This document shows, piece by piece, positions 22,960-34,269 of a stretch of DNA of 64,000 nt. Made by a program: the position numbers and the translations under genes. This stretch comes from Fasciola hepatica (taxonomy: Eukaryota; Platyhelminthes; Trematoda; Plagiorchiida; Fasciolidae), in the NCBI GenBank assembly GCA_948099385.1, contig CANUEZ040000014.1:682001-746000 (forward strand), given 5' to 3'. The notes under the pieces were generated by a model, which saw only the letters and a program-made list of their open reading frames with translations, ran no database searches and was not told the origin of the DNA. Within the stretch, counting starts at the first letter, position 1. The number at the start of each line of letters is the position of its first letter.

Positions 22960-24645
22960 GCTTGATTCAGAAATTTATCGAGGAGATCAGATGAAGGGTA
23001 GGGCGAAGCCCATCTACCATGGACCCGGCGACCACCAGACACTTGAAGGACTTTTCAGACCTTCGTGCTGGGGTTTGCCGAAAAAGGGGGCCACGAGGTA
23101 CTCTGCCCGGCACTGGATCTGGGCAGACTAGAACCCTCAGACGAGGAAAAACATAGATATTACCTGGTGAAACATATAGCTCTGGGGGAACTGAGGGCTG
23201 AGGCCAAATGGAGGCTTGAACAAGCTGAGGACTTTGTGGAGCCACGGATGGTGCATACTGGGAGTAGACTATTCTCCTTGAACAGCAGAGCAGCTCATCT
23301 CAGAAGAGTTTGTCCCAGGGGTGATCCGCCATGGCTGACTACTCAGGTCCGGAAGGCCATCGGGGCGAGAGAAACCTGTCTGGGCCGGATGATAAAACGG
23401 TGGTTGGCACAAAAGCTACCTGCAGTATTTAGCTGAAGGAACTGGGCAAGGTGGGATTCAGAATGGAAGCAGAAGGTAGTGTGAAGTAAGTTCAGCCAAA
23501 ACAAACCCGAGGGGGTGTTATAATTAAGTGCGGTCCAGGGCCACTCTGGGACTGGCCGTTGGAAACTTAAGGGATTCGAAGGAATAAGCGGCCACCAACA
23601 ATATCGAGAAGGCGGAATCCCCTGTTGACCACTTCCGGCCGGCTTGTGGGCGAGGCAACCGGACCTCAAGCATTCCACTGGCCGCGACTGGGACTGCTCC
23701 ACAAACGTCAGAGGAAGCCAAAACAGTAGTTAAGGTGGTCAAGCTCCTTCGCAGCTTGGTCTGGGCTAGGAAAGCCGGGCCCACCGGTATTCGTCCGACG
23801 CTCGTCCAGCCTATGACGGATCTTCTGGCCCATCTGCTGCCTACAGCTCTCATCAAATCCACGGACGGATGTTGTTCACCTCAGAAATGGCTTAAAGCAG
23901 CAGTCACTCCAGTCCAACGAGCCGGGGATAGAGAATCTAGCTTCAGCCACAGACCAGCTAGTTTAACAGCATCAAAGTTGAAGGCAGTGGAGTGGGTCCT
24001 ACGAGACAGGGTAGCTGAAAATATAGCTAACCGCAGACTTATTTCGACAAACCAGCATGGGTTCCTCCGCCGGTGGTCCTGCTTGTCAAACCCCCATCTG
24101 TTTCATGGACGAGCTTGCCCAAAAGTCAGAGCAGGGGATAGAGTGGAAGTCTGTTACCTCAACTTTCGGAAGACGTTTGACTCAGTCTGTTGCATGTTGT
24201 TGCCGATGAAGTTGGGTGCTTTCGGCCTGCCCCCGAAACTTATCGGGTCGATCCATAGGTTCATTAGGAGTAGAGAGTTTCAAGCAAAGGCGAAGGATAG
24301 CTTAAATCGGGAGGGGGTTTGATGATCAGGGCTTAGTCTCTGGTCCTATGTTTTTCATACTTTTCAAAAACGAATTAGTTATGGGCCTGGAAAACCAATG
24401 CTTTGCGTTTGCCAATGGCCTGAAGTCAGTAGACTTCGTAGCTACAAGTTCTGTGCTGCTGGATCTGGAGACAATACTTCACTGGTCAGCGGTCTATGCA
24501 ATGCCACAAAACACCAGCAAGTGCGCTTATCCAGTAGATATAAAGAGCCCTGAACCAACTGGATCTGTCGGGGAGCCCGGAGCTGGACCTGAAATCACCG
24601 AACGGGTAACTGCGAGGGACCTTAAGAATGACAGCAAAGTTATTA
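22960..24645 (+). mobile_element. Non-LTR retrotransposon copy E, truncated by R1
   Basis: This plus-strand CR1-like element reads linker, RT fingers and palm, then ends abruptly at about 24,640 where the opposite-strand repeat R1 begins. The linker lies in 23065-23436 (PPWLTTQVRKAIGARETCLG). The RT is in 23735-24322 and 24348-24782. The coding sequence is better kept than in most copies here, with only a few frame breaks. It is clearly a different lineage from copies A/B, judged by the RT wording (NQHGFLRRWSCLSNPHL; LDLETILHWSAVYAMP). Confidence 0.85.
23065..24640 (+). pseudogene. Copy E endonuclease-RT linker and reverse transcriptase
   Basis: The 23065-23436 frame carries DPPWLTTQVRKAIGA, the basic linker. 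The 23735-24322 frame has KAGPTGIRPTLVQPM, QKWLKAAVTPVQRAGDRE, AENIANRRLISTNQHGF, the motif A region VEVCYLNFRKTFDSVCC and LKLxGAFGLPPKLIG. Motif A therefore reads LNF, with Asn at the first catalytic position. After a stop, GLVSGPMFFILFKNEL matches the QGxVLGPLLF motif. The FADD box reads FANG at 24408-24419. The RT is thus dead at both motif A and motif C. The 24348-24782 frame runs past the R1 junction, so its last ~45 codons are not element protein. Confidence 0.86.
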
Positions 24646-24649
24646 ACAA

Positions 24650-26095
24650 AAATGATATTATCATTAGTGGTTTATCCCGGAGGCACCCGAAGCAAGCCAG
24701 GTGCATGACCAAATTTTTAGGACCTACAAAATGGACAGACAAAATTCGCGAAGACGTGGAAATATGCGTGACAAAAGTATGAAGGATAGACTCAGAAGGG
24801 AGACCAGAGAGATGAAGGTGTGATAATTGTACGCACACCAAAGAAAAATTTGCGGAGTTTAAATGAACCCAAGGGCGGCTTCAAGTGGAAGTCTGGAGAA
24901 CTTGAAGGTCAAAGGCCAAATGAATAATCTGACCGGTCCAGGTGGAGACATCTGAAAGCCGACAGATATATATAAGAGGGGCTAGAAATGGGTATAAGAG
25001 GCCGTGGTACCGGAGGACGATGGAGAAGAAGTGAGACGTACCTCAAGGGGCTAGGTGGCGATAAAGCATTTGTACTCTGCGGTAGACGGTCGGCGGAGGG
25101 AGCGCAGTTTTAGAAAGAATGGAGGCATATCGTGAAGGTCAGCAGAATGAAAGCATTAGAAGTGGCTGGTGAAGAACTTCAGGATTCAAAGCAAATGCAT
25201 ATGTACATATGTATGTATACACAAACATATATATATATAATAGAATCAGGAGGAATAAAAATGGGGTCCTAGAAAAAAATACCAGTGAATGGAAGAGGCA
25301 GATAAGGTCAGATTGAGAGGTTTAGAATTATCTTGGAAGCACCCTGGTGAACTTTCTTCATGACAGGTGTACATGGCAGAGCAAGAGAGAGAGGGAAAAG
25401 AATTTGGGAGCACAGAATTGGTGACGGCTGTGAAGAGCAGTTCATAAAGAAGGGAAGATGAAGGAAAGGATCGAAGAGATCAGGTAAGAATAGACCCAAA
25501 AAATCCGATTGTTGTAGGCGAGACATTTTGTGACGGTCGAAAATGGGAGTGGATTCAATAAATGGACTTACATTATTCGGCGGAAAGATGTTGGCGATGG
25601 AAGTGGCTAGGTAGCGCGGAGCGAATATCGATACAACTTGGAGAAAGGTACCTGGTAGTTGAGACTGTCTGTGGAGCAAAGATGCGGCAGCTGTGACGAC
25701 GAGTAGTATGGAAGAGAAGTAAGTGAAAGGAGCGTCATAGGAACCGTGTAGTCGGTAGATGGAAGGGATTGAAACCATAACCAAAAACCATGACTTACCA
25801 ATGGTTTCACATTGGGTGGAACGTGAAATAGCAGAACAGCATGAAAGGAATAAAGAAAATGCCTGTGCCAAGCAGTATACGAAACGGGAGGTGAGAGTAC
25901 TGACCAAGGAGGCAGGTAAGACACAACTAGTCGGGTCGCTTTACTGCGGGTGAAAAACCAAGAAAGCTGAGAAGAAGGAAGCACCAGGACAAGTGAACCG
26001 GCGCTTGAACACGAGGCACGAGAAACTGATGCGCGTCGAGGGTGGGGCGATCGAAGTAGGGAGCCGCATGCCTGCAGGTAATTGTATGAGTGGAT
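24650..26095 (-). repeat. R1: copy of non-coding repeat family R
   Basis: Read on the minus strand, this segment aligns by eye with 34,270-35,619 on the plus strand over its whole length. Shared landmarks include CCTGGTGCTTCC, GCACAGGC.TTTTCTTT, TCTAGGACCCCATT, an AT microsatellite (25,199-25,241 here), TATATATATCTGTCGG and a 3' end ATAAACxACTAATGATAAT (24,657-24,675 here). The 199-codon minus frame 25308-25907 lies wholly inside and is not shared as a frame by R2, so I do not call it a gene. The TAA/TGATAA-rich end suggests a retroposed 3' end. Confidence 0.82.
25195..25242. repeat. AT-rich microsatellite inside R1
   Basis: Interrupted (TA)n/(TGTA)n tract with ATGTACATATGTATGTATAC followed by (AT)n. 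It sits at the equivalent place to the tract at 34,916-34,960 in R2, so it is part of the repeat family. Confidence 0.9.
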
Positions 26096-26099
26096 GAAG

Positions 26100-27110
26100 T
26101 TAGGGGAGGCTAATCAGGGCACTGCTTTTTGTAAAGGTCCGCAGAGGAATTGCGGGGTCAAACAAGGGAAACATGGCGGTGGTGGTTAGACAATAGCCGT
26201 GGCTGTAAAAGATGCAAATCTTGGAGTGGCGAGTTCTAGTACGTTTCATGGATTTGGGTGGGACTGGTGAGTGATGGCATTAGGCACGAGAAAAGAGAAC
26301 GGAGGAGAACTTGAGAGAACTGTAGGCAGTGAGGCTTAAGAATGCGATAGGTGAGTTCTATGAGCGTAGGGTGACACCAGGCGAATAGAGGCTGGGAGCC
26401 GGCATTAACCGCATGGGTTAGAAAAGAAATATTGATGGCTGTATGCAAAGTGAGGTGGGTGGGACAGTAGTGGCCAGCAATGAGAAGTGACACGGTGAGA
26501 GTCGAAAGAATCAAGGACAGATTGGGTAGGTGTGCATAAAGTGGAAGAAAGACAAAAACGGAAGTGAAAGGAATGAAGACAAGAGTGGAAGGAGGCTTAC
26601 CATGGTGGGACATGGATGGTTGGAACATGGGGTCTGCGACTGGTATCTTTGAAGCGTCAGATTCTCAACCGGTGCTTGTGGGTGGGGCTAGCACTGTGCT
26701 GGACAACGAACTTGAGGAACACTTTGAGGTGAACACAGGTGTGATTCGTCAGCCTAATAGCACTCCAACTTCTTTGCAGAAGTCCGGCATGCCTGATGTG
26801 CGCCGGCCAAAGCGGTGGGTCCGATAGCCCCGCACTTTTGTGAATTGCACTAATGTTTATCGGCGGTTATGCATGTGAGGCGTAGTTCAACTGTGAAAGT
26901 ATAAGATCCGCGATCAGATGGCCAGGTTGGGATGTGTCGCAGAGGGCTGTGCTAGCTGTTGTTAAAAGGCCATACTGCTGCGTTATCCATGCGCGTATAC
27001 GGTGGAAGAGCTCTGCTTGATGCTAAGGAGGTTGACCAAAGTTTGGGGTGAAATGCACATAAGAGGAGAACTGGAAAAGAAAAACAGATGAAGAAAGGTA
27101 GTCAGGGTGT
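26100..27110. other. Purine-rich unassigned stretch between R1 and copy B
   Basis: The plus strand is strongly purine-rich. The 26236-26628 minus frame (130 codons, hydrophobic) and the 26564-26827 plus frame (87 codons ending RRPKRWVR) show no secure motif. It may be the 5' end of R1 or the 3' untranslated end of copy B, both of which run on the minus strand. Confidence 0.4.
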
Positions 27111-27114
27111 GTGC

Positions 27115-27900
27115 CTCCGCTACGGGTTACCGGTTAAAGGAAGCAAATAAAAACCAATAAAGGACGAGGCATAAGGGTGTTTGAGACTACGGGTGAAGGA
27201 GCAAGCAGGGTGTAGAAAACCAATGGTATTTCGGTTCCGTTTACTTATTACGGGAATGGCTACGGCTGGGCAGGCTCTGAAAATTCCGTCAGGTAGACGG
27301 AACTCTCTATCTTTGATGGTGTCCTCAATCGGAGTGGGCAAGATGTGCAAAGAAGTTGCCTTCAGAAGTCAAGGCCCCTTTTTGTATGCCATATCCTCAT
27401 CCATGCGCATACTAGATAACAGGAGAGCATATGTAACTTTGAGGTGCCGATAGAAATCGAGACTTGGTCTGAGGGTCTCCAATGTTGATGGGCAGCTTAT
27501 TCTAGAACCTAGAGTAGACAAGAAGGAAATGGTGTGACTGTATGGCTTATCTGGCTGCACTAGAAGTGATAGTGAAAGGCCTGGTCCGAAGTCAGTAAGG
27601 AGCTTACCACTAGAAGCACACTGGGTAGAAAGAAGAAGACCCGTTACGGAGCAGGTCGCTCAAAAATACTGAGTTTAGTCGCAAGCGGCGGAGCCAGAAT
27701 GGATCGAGGTTTAGATGTTGGCGTTCTTCTCTGTGGTTTAAAGACGTGGTTCAACCAACTAACTACTTGGTCAAACGCTTTGTATGCTTTCTAGCACAAC
27801 TTTGTCAAATTTTGCCAAGTTAGAAAACATTATTGGGCAATATTGTAACAAAGATCTGATGTGGGGCTTGTAGATGCTGACGATACTCTCCCAGAGACGA
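27115..27900 (-). pseudogene. Copy B RT thumb and C-terminal region
   Basis: Downstream of the FADH box on the minus strand, translation in shifting frames gives IRSLLQYCPIMFSNLAKFDK then VVLESIQ near 27.78 kb. This is the thumb motif (usual form VRPxLEYCxxVWxP...LExVQR) shared with copy A (RPLLENCPIIFTNMTKYDR). Frames 27369-27560 and 27120-27350 follow, with no further motif. The 3' end of the element is placed near 27.1 kb only because recognisable protein ends there. Confidence 0.65.
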
Positions 27901-28041
27901 AAGGAGAGGAAGAGAAGGGCCACACCTCTCTGACTTTGGCTGCTTGGATGGCGGCTTGTTCAGAAACGTTCAGGGAGTTATAATAGCTGAGATCCAAATC
28001 GCGGATGGTAGGTCAGTTGGCTATTGTGAGCCCACGAAGAG

Positions 28042-28800
28042 TTAAGGATCCAGGGGTAGTTGGATTCTGTAGTCTAGGACCTTCCACATACCAGTGGGAA
28101 AACGCATCATCCAGGAGTAATACCAGCGGTCAAGTACAGATAGGTCCGCGGAAATGTTGCGAAGAATACGGGTAGCATCATTAGAATTGAAATACCAGAC
28201 TATTTTTATATGATCTGCAAACAAGTGTGCTAGATCCAGTGCGTCATTAATGGACATTAGAAATAGGAAAAAACTCAGTAACAGTTTTGCATAAAGCCAC
28301 TCGTAACAGGCTTCGGGTCAGATGTATGTCCGTTCGTGAGGATCCTTTGAGAACGATGGGTGAGATAATATTGCAGCCATGAAAGCGGTGGGTCGGCTAT
28401 TCTAAATAAACACTGTTCAACTGTGATACGAATATATGGAATGCGATCAAAAATGCCTTCGACAGATCTAGGTAAAAAATAACTAATGCCTGTCCTCTGT
28501 CAACAGCCTCAATGACTAGGTTGAGGAAAACAAAATGGTATGCGGTTCGTGGTCGCCACTTGAGAAACCCGTTTTACCACCGCTAAGAGGGTTTGAAGCG
28601 AGAAGGTGGGTTCTAATTCCACCTTTAGCAATCGTTTCCATTATTCTGGAAATGACGATGGTATAATCACTGGGACGGTAATTGGCGAGCTCCTGGGCGG
28701 GTCCATTCTTGTGTCTTGGAAAGATGAATAAACGCTTCGTGTTTGGCGGTACCAAAGTGGATTTGTGTGACAAAGTAAAAAGGCTTAATAATAGAAGTGG
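28042..28800 (-). pseudogene. Copy B reverse transcriptase
   Basis: The RT is in two readable pieces. 28516-28773 has LANYRPSDYTIVISRIMETI and, in the next part, GFSSGDHE. 28042-28257 has HLFADHIKIVWYF. The FADD catalytic box therefore reads FADH, so the second Asp has become His. Between them, other frames give a motif A-like DFKAFD stretch and VTSGFMQN. The copy is dead by active-site change as well as by frame breaks. Confidence 0.83.
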
Positions 28801-29448
28801 AAGGCCCGATCCACCGTGAATAATTGCAACTGGGGGTAATTCATCTGGTTCAGGATGTGCAGGTTCTTTTAAGCGTGAATTGAGCCTGGAATAACGTTTA
28901 TTTCAAGTGTTAGGGTAGGTGAAGAGAAGCTTGTGATAGAAGGAGGGTTCTTGGGGGGGGCCTATGTCTGACGCGGGGACCATGAAACTGGAGAGGTAAA
29001 GGTTAGAGGCCTCAGCGATATCAGAAAGAGAAGTGGCCGGAGTTTCATTCGGTAACACAACTTATTGGATAGAAGTATCCTCTGCCGAAATCCCAGATTT
29101 ATATAGGGGTGAGAGTTTCAATGCTTTATTGGGATGCATTAGAGCTTTCGCATCTTTGTATCGGAGCTGGTCTTCCTCTAGGTCCCAGATAATATCAGTT
29201 AGCCGTGTTAGTCTCACCAGAAGAGAAAAGTCATGGCTTTGGAGGTAAAGTCTTTGCATCCCAGGGTATCTTTGTTGAAGGCAAGTCAGTTTGGATTTTC
29301 TGAGGGAGGAGTTTTGGACAACTGGACTAAGCTCCAGCAAGACTTTTCCGATGTTAAGGTAAAAATGATCAGCCACCTGCTGGGCGTCAGTCATTAGAAA
29401 AACTGCTCCAATCTTGGGTACGGATGAGATTGGGCAGAGGGTTCCAAC

Positions 29449-30607
29449 TCAAAAGAGAGAATTTTTGACTGAGGACAGATAGCCTGCCGGATAGGGGCAG
29501 AATGAACTATTACCTGCTATTATCCTGTGGCCACTACCCAAAAGTTTATGCAAAAAGGAAACCGAAAAGGTGGATACACTGTGGGTGACTACGAGATCCA
29601 GGATGTTGGCGTTTCTAATGGGGGCTTCAAAGTGTTGCACCCAACCGCAGTGTGAGTATGGGAGGCAAAGTCTATCAGGTTGGGAGGTACTGTGAGGTTC
29701 CTCCAGGATATTTTAGGCCAGTTAAAATCACTAGCTATGATTTCCGCTGCCGAAAGTAGTAGCGAAAGATAAACAAAGGCTTCGGTTAGAGAGGATAAGT
29801 CTGTGGTAGTAGAGGAGGGCGGGCGATAGACGCAACCAATGTGCATGTCTATAGCAGAGAACCGAATTGTAAGCCATTCAGAATCCGGAATTGGGTTGAG
29901 TATGGCAAGTCTAATGAAGGTTACTGGAAGGCCGTGCTGTACGTACACCAGGCTCCCACCTCCGCATCTGTCATTCCTATTTGCTCTAAAGCTTTGTACC
30001 CCTCAAAAAGAATTTCGCTTGCGGGATTTTGTTTCTTGATCCAGGTTTCGGTAACAAGGATGATTTCAGGCCTTGATTTTATGACACAATGTTTGAAGTA
30101 ATCAAGATTATTTAGGATGGACCGAGAGTTAAGTGAGATGAAGGATAACCCATTCATGTGGAAGTGAGCGTCTGGGCTACGTAATGTAGGAGAGTTATTG
30201 AGCGGTGAATGTGCACGGGGAGGGGCGTGAGTTGAAGCAATCGCGAGAGAAGAGGAGTGAGCGCTGGACACCTCCGGGATGGCTTCAGAGGTTCCAGCTG
30301 AGGACGACCCGGGAGTAGTTAATTTCGGTATAATACGAAGTAAACGAGAACACCTTTGGTTGAGTAGCCTTGTTACTTGTCCTGATTCTTTGGGACCGTT
30401 CGATGCTCCACTGAGATGGCCGAAAATGCGGTCATAGAATATACCGGCGCCCCACTTGGCAACCATGGCACTGTTTGGTGTTGTGTGGTAAGAGCAACCT
30501 TCATAAGGTAGGAGCAAGGAGGTTGTGGAGTGGCTTAGTCGCTTGTCAAAGCGGCCTCTTGGGATTGGTAGGATAGGAATCGGCGGCTGGTAGAGGGGGG
30601 TAATCAA
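29449..30607 (-). pseudogene. Copy B AP-endonuclease domain
   Basis: Three minus frames carry the apurinic-type endonuclease that nicks target DNA. 29921-30607 has FISLNSRSILNNLDYFKH and EIILVTETWIKKQNPASEIL. 29589-29948 has MHIGCVYRPPSSTTTDLSS and IIASDFNWPKISW. 29449-29640 has IRNANILDLVVTHS and LGSGHRIIAGN. Expected residues GDFN and SDH read SDFN and SGH, so the His is kept but the paired Asp of SDH is lost. Two frameshifts separate the three pieces. Confidence 0.86.
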
Positions 30608-32060
30608 GGCTACTTTGGAGGCAGGTGGTGGGAATATGCAATGCTGCCTGGTTGGCCTGCGGAATTCGGCGTGCTATCGAAGGCGCGAATGACATGGCAA
30701 GTTGATGGTCTTTGAAAGTGGTTCATTGAAGCTAGAAGAAAGATTTTGGGGGAATAAGCTTCATAGGGAGTTGGATGTTTACGAGGAGGTGGTTCGCGGA
30801 TGCATCCTGCTAGTAAAAGGTCTGTAGTGGGACCGGCAATGGTGGGATGAAAATACAAATTTTGATATGACAACGGAAGAAACGGGATGAACAGAGGAGG
30901 CACGGGAGGGTTAGGAAATGATGAATTGGGCAAATTCAGTGTAGAATAATATATATGAGGTGGGTTGCGTGTATCGTCTGTATGAAAGTGCACGGAGCTG
31001 TGACTTCGCAGAGAGAAAATACGGTTTGAGAAACTATCTTTAGTGGGAACAGAAATTGTAGGCTTTGGCATTAGTCACAGCCTACTGGGGTACCTGGTCG
31101 ATAACAATTTTTGCAAGAATGTCGGAGTGTGGCCCGTGGATAAAAGGAGGTTTCTGCCCAATGAACTAGACATTGAGGCCTTTGGTTGGGATTGAGGGTG
31201 GGTTGCGATTTATGGATTTACGGCCACAGGTTTCCTTTGGTACCGACACTCTCCCCGGGGGCTGAGTACAAAGCCCCACCAACTTTCATCCCATGGGTGA
31301 TAAGTCACATCGCAACGGCGAGAAGGAAATTCCCGGCAGTTTGGTGGCGGGGGTATGCCCCTGGGCTGACGGGTATGACTTGTGCGAGAATGACTTGGCA
31401 GTTGTTTGGTGCTGCCCAGCGGAAAGGTTTTGGTCGCAGCAAGAAGTGGAGACAGGTTCGACCATATGCTGGTTTATGCGCTGCCTCGGGAGAGTGATGT
31501 AGTGTTGGTTGTTAGCCGTTCATGATGCACGGGACTAAGCTTTTTGGCAGGATTCGGTGGATTCGAGCCCCAGGCATCTATGACCACATTGATGAATCCA
31601 GAGCGTTTGGGGAATGTTGGATTTGGGGAAGGTCCAGGCTTTGCTTCAAGATCTACATCAAACTACACTGGGCAGGCGGAAAAAGTTGTACAGAGCGGGT
31701 TGGAGGAATCCAGGGATAGGCATCTTTTTGGCGGGATCCCGTCCTCGATGTTTGAGAGTTCAACTTTTTCAAAACTTCTCGTAGAAGTGGCGCATTGTCA
31801 GATGCTTTTGAATGTCTTTATGTAGTGAGTTATCAGCAATATCGCTTGGTTTATGAACAGACTCACTGGCTTTTAGCGAGTTCAAAAATCGGAAAAGCAG
31901 GAAGCATAGGTTTCCTTGTGTATGTTTTTGTTGTCTGCCGCTACGGCACGCCACCTATTCCTTGTTAGCTGCCTTGAGCACGAAATTGCTGAATTTTGTT
32001 GATTGGGACCCTATCAGGAACGGTAAATACAATGGCGTGATTATAATTTCATGTTCATTT

Positions 32061-32660
32061 CTAAGTCTCTGAAGATATATTGTCAATAAAGTCACACGTG
32101 GCAACTGAATTACAGTCCGAGGTTATCATAGATGGCTCAAGAAGTTGAGCCAGTGGGGTCAGGATTCTGATGGCTGTGTCATCAGCGTCAATTCGCGATT
32201 CAAATGAGCCAACGTGTTGTGGGAGGCTGTCCATCTTGCTATGGGCGTCATCATGGATTTTCTTTATTGGGGCGGAGCACGGAGTAATGACTAAGGGACG
32301 TACTGCAACCAGTGGCGAAATATTGCTGTCTGGTTTGATTCTTCCGGAGCTGCTCATTGTGACTGTGTGCTTCGGATAACGAACCAGTTATGTTGGTGAT
32401 TTGGACGTTGCCTAGAGCCTGGGTGTGAAACAAAGATGAAATTCTGTGTGGGGTCACCCAGGATGATTGCAAACAAGGTTGAACAGGCGCTTCCACTGTA
32501 CGGATGAAGAGGGATTTTAGTTCCAGCCAAAGGGAAGACGGCAACTAAAAGAGGTGATTTAGCCAACGTTCGCTTAGTAATTTGTAGGAGGGCTTGCAAA
32601 GGGTGACTTGTGGTTGGTAGAGATCTAGATTTCCCAGTAGCTACTTTGAGCAACTTCAAA
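32061..32660 (-). pseudogene. Possible copy B ORF1 remnant
   Basis: The minus frame 32354-32659 has ITKRTLAKSPLLVAVF, which resembles the LRKTSLRTTYPLLFQF block of copy A ORF1, and a later ILGDPTQN where copy A has IFPDKTPLQRN. The 32061-32357 frame follows. The resemblance is short and the alignment was done by eye. The position, 1-2 kb upstream of the endonuclease on the same strand, supports it. Confidence 0.4.
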
Positions 32661-32669
32661 GATAAGCCA

Positions 32670-34260
32670 TCGTTATTTTTTTAACGGTTGTGGGGCTCAG
32701 ACATCGGTTGGAGTGCTGCTAGGATAGTATACTTGCGGAAACTAGTCCGAAGTTAGCAACTCTACCTGTTGTTCTTTTTCAATTCTGTGGTTTTTTACAG
32801 CTGACACCGCCGAAAATACCCAAAGTAACTGTTCATTTGCATTCTTTCTCTTTGTCAAGAGTCCACCTCAATGAATCATTATTATATTTTTTATTTACTG
32901 TCCATCTAGCGCTTATCTACCGAGGCCCTCTCACATCAATTTCCAACACATTTAGTTGTTGTTCTCGAAGTAGATGTTGCTTGAGCTGGAACCCACCAAC
33001 GGGAAGTGATCTTGTGAGCCTCCTCAAAATGAGGGGAGGGGGCTGTGGGTTCCTCTTCCCTTTAAAAAAGCGAATCTCCGAAAAACTATCCTTTCCGATT
33101 TGTCGTATCACTGAGCGACTCAAAGAACTCGTGGCGCAAGAACCTGACAAATTCGGCACTCAATGGTCTACTTCTTGTGATCTGAATTGAAATTGAATTA
33201 GAGAAAGGCCGACAAGGAGAATAAACTAGTTGGAGAGAAGTTGGAGGCAAACGGGGAGTAGTTCTGACCGACAACTATATAGGCCGGCCTTGAATACTGC
33301 TACAATACTTTGGCAACCGGATACCCTGGGAGCTAGTTTCAGGGGTTTAGCACACTATTTTCGGAGGACTAAGCCCTGAAACTACGATATGATGGCCGTT
33401 TGGCCGGCTCATGCTCACGGGAAAGCAGCCCTCCAGCTAAGCTTTAGAAGAGTGGAGATCAGTTGCGATAGTCCATTTACCTGCTTCAATGCTCCGGTGT
33501 GGTCTCCTACTCTGCCTCTCTGATCCGGTGGGAACAGATTCAGTGGTTTCAGCACTGCTGGATAAGGCAGATTCTTAAGCCCCTTGATGAGCCTGATGGA
33601 AGGTCACACCGCCTCTTCTAGTAACCGGCTGTTGCACACGAGTAAAGGTGGCCAAGTTTGGACTCGCTGTAACGACTCATGGGAGAAAATAGCAATAGGA
33701 CACACGGCAGCGGTGCAAAACATGAAGACTGAGGGAGCAGACGGGGACAGGAAGAGATCTGCATACCACGTATGCTGTGTATTTTATAAAATTCCCGCTT
33801 TTTGCAAGCAAAATTTGCAGAGTCAAACCGGTCCTCCAGGTAACTATCCTGCGATACCCCAAGTTGGACTTGACTGCTGACGCATTACGGCTCGCTGTAA
33901 AATACGTAACTAGAGTAGTCCATCCTAAATGCATTTGCTGCCCTTCTTCTGCCGGTAATTCCAAGTTGTTTGCCTTTTGCAATACCCCTGAATACAATGC
34001 TTTTCTCCCTTTCGTGCCTTAAGCTGTTGCTGACGACCCCAAGTTCTCTAGTATGTGACGGTTCAAAATGTAAACCCCTTCAAATCTAATTGGGTTTTGT
34101 TTCAGCCCTCATTTGGGAGGGTGAGTGGAACACGCAACAACTCATAAGGGGGTGGTAAGATGACTGACCTCATTCTTACCCAATAAGTTCCAGTTTTTCG
34201 ACTTCAACCACGCAAAGTTTCCTGAAAGAGACCGTAAAGTAGTTTTTGGTTTATGTTCAT
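32670..34260. other. Unassigned 1.6 kb stretch
   Basis: Plus frames 32837-33190 (117 codons), 33584-33880 and 33777-34022, and their minus shadows, have no recognised domain. There is no repeat partner that I can see elsewhere in the window. Confidence 0.45.
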
Positions 34261-34269
34261 CTTCTCTTC

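Larger units (their letters stand above)
27115..32660 (-). mobile_element. Non-LTR retrotransposon copy B (CR1-like, related to copy A)
   Basis: This long minus-strand element shows the same architecture as copy A: an ORF1 remnant (32.06-32.66 kb), a Pro-rich stretch (30610-31071), endonuclease (29.45-30.6 kb), linker (29062-29394), RT (28.04-28.8 kb) and thumb/C-terminus (27.12-27.7 kb). Many frames are short and many stops intervene. Wording in the EN and linker parallels copy A (for example IILVTETWI, and the linker KALMHPNKALKLSPL at the position of copy A's DASPKSARLMKNRN). About 1 kb between ORF1 and the Pro-rich region (31.1-32.05 kb) is unassigned. Confidence 0.82.

Noticed and set aside
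25308..25907. 199-codon minus-strand hydrophobic frame that could be read as a membrane protein
   Set aside because: It lies entirely inside repeat R1; R2, which aligns over the same interval, does not keep the frame, and hydrophobicity follows from the pyrimidine-rich sense strand.
26564..26827. 87-codon plus frame ending RRPKRWVR, reminiscent of a gypsy integrase C-terminal tail
   Set aside because: Only the last few residues resemble the family; there is no integrase core upstream and no LTR downstream.
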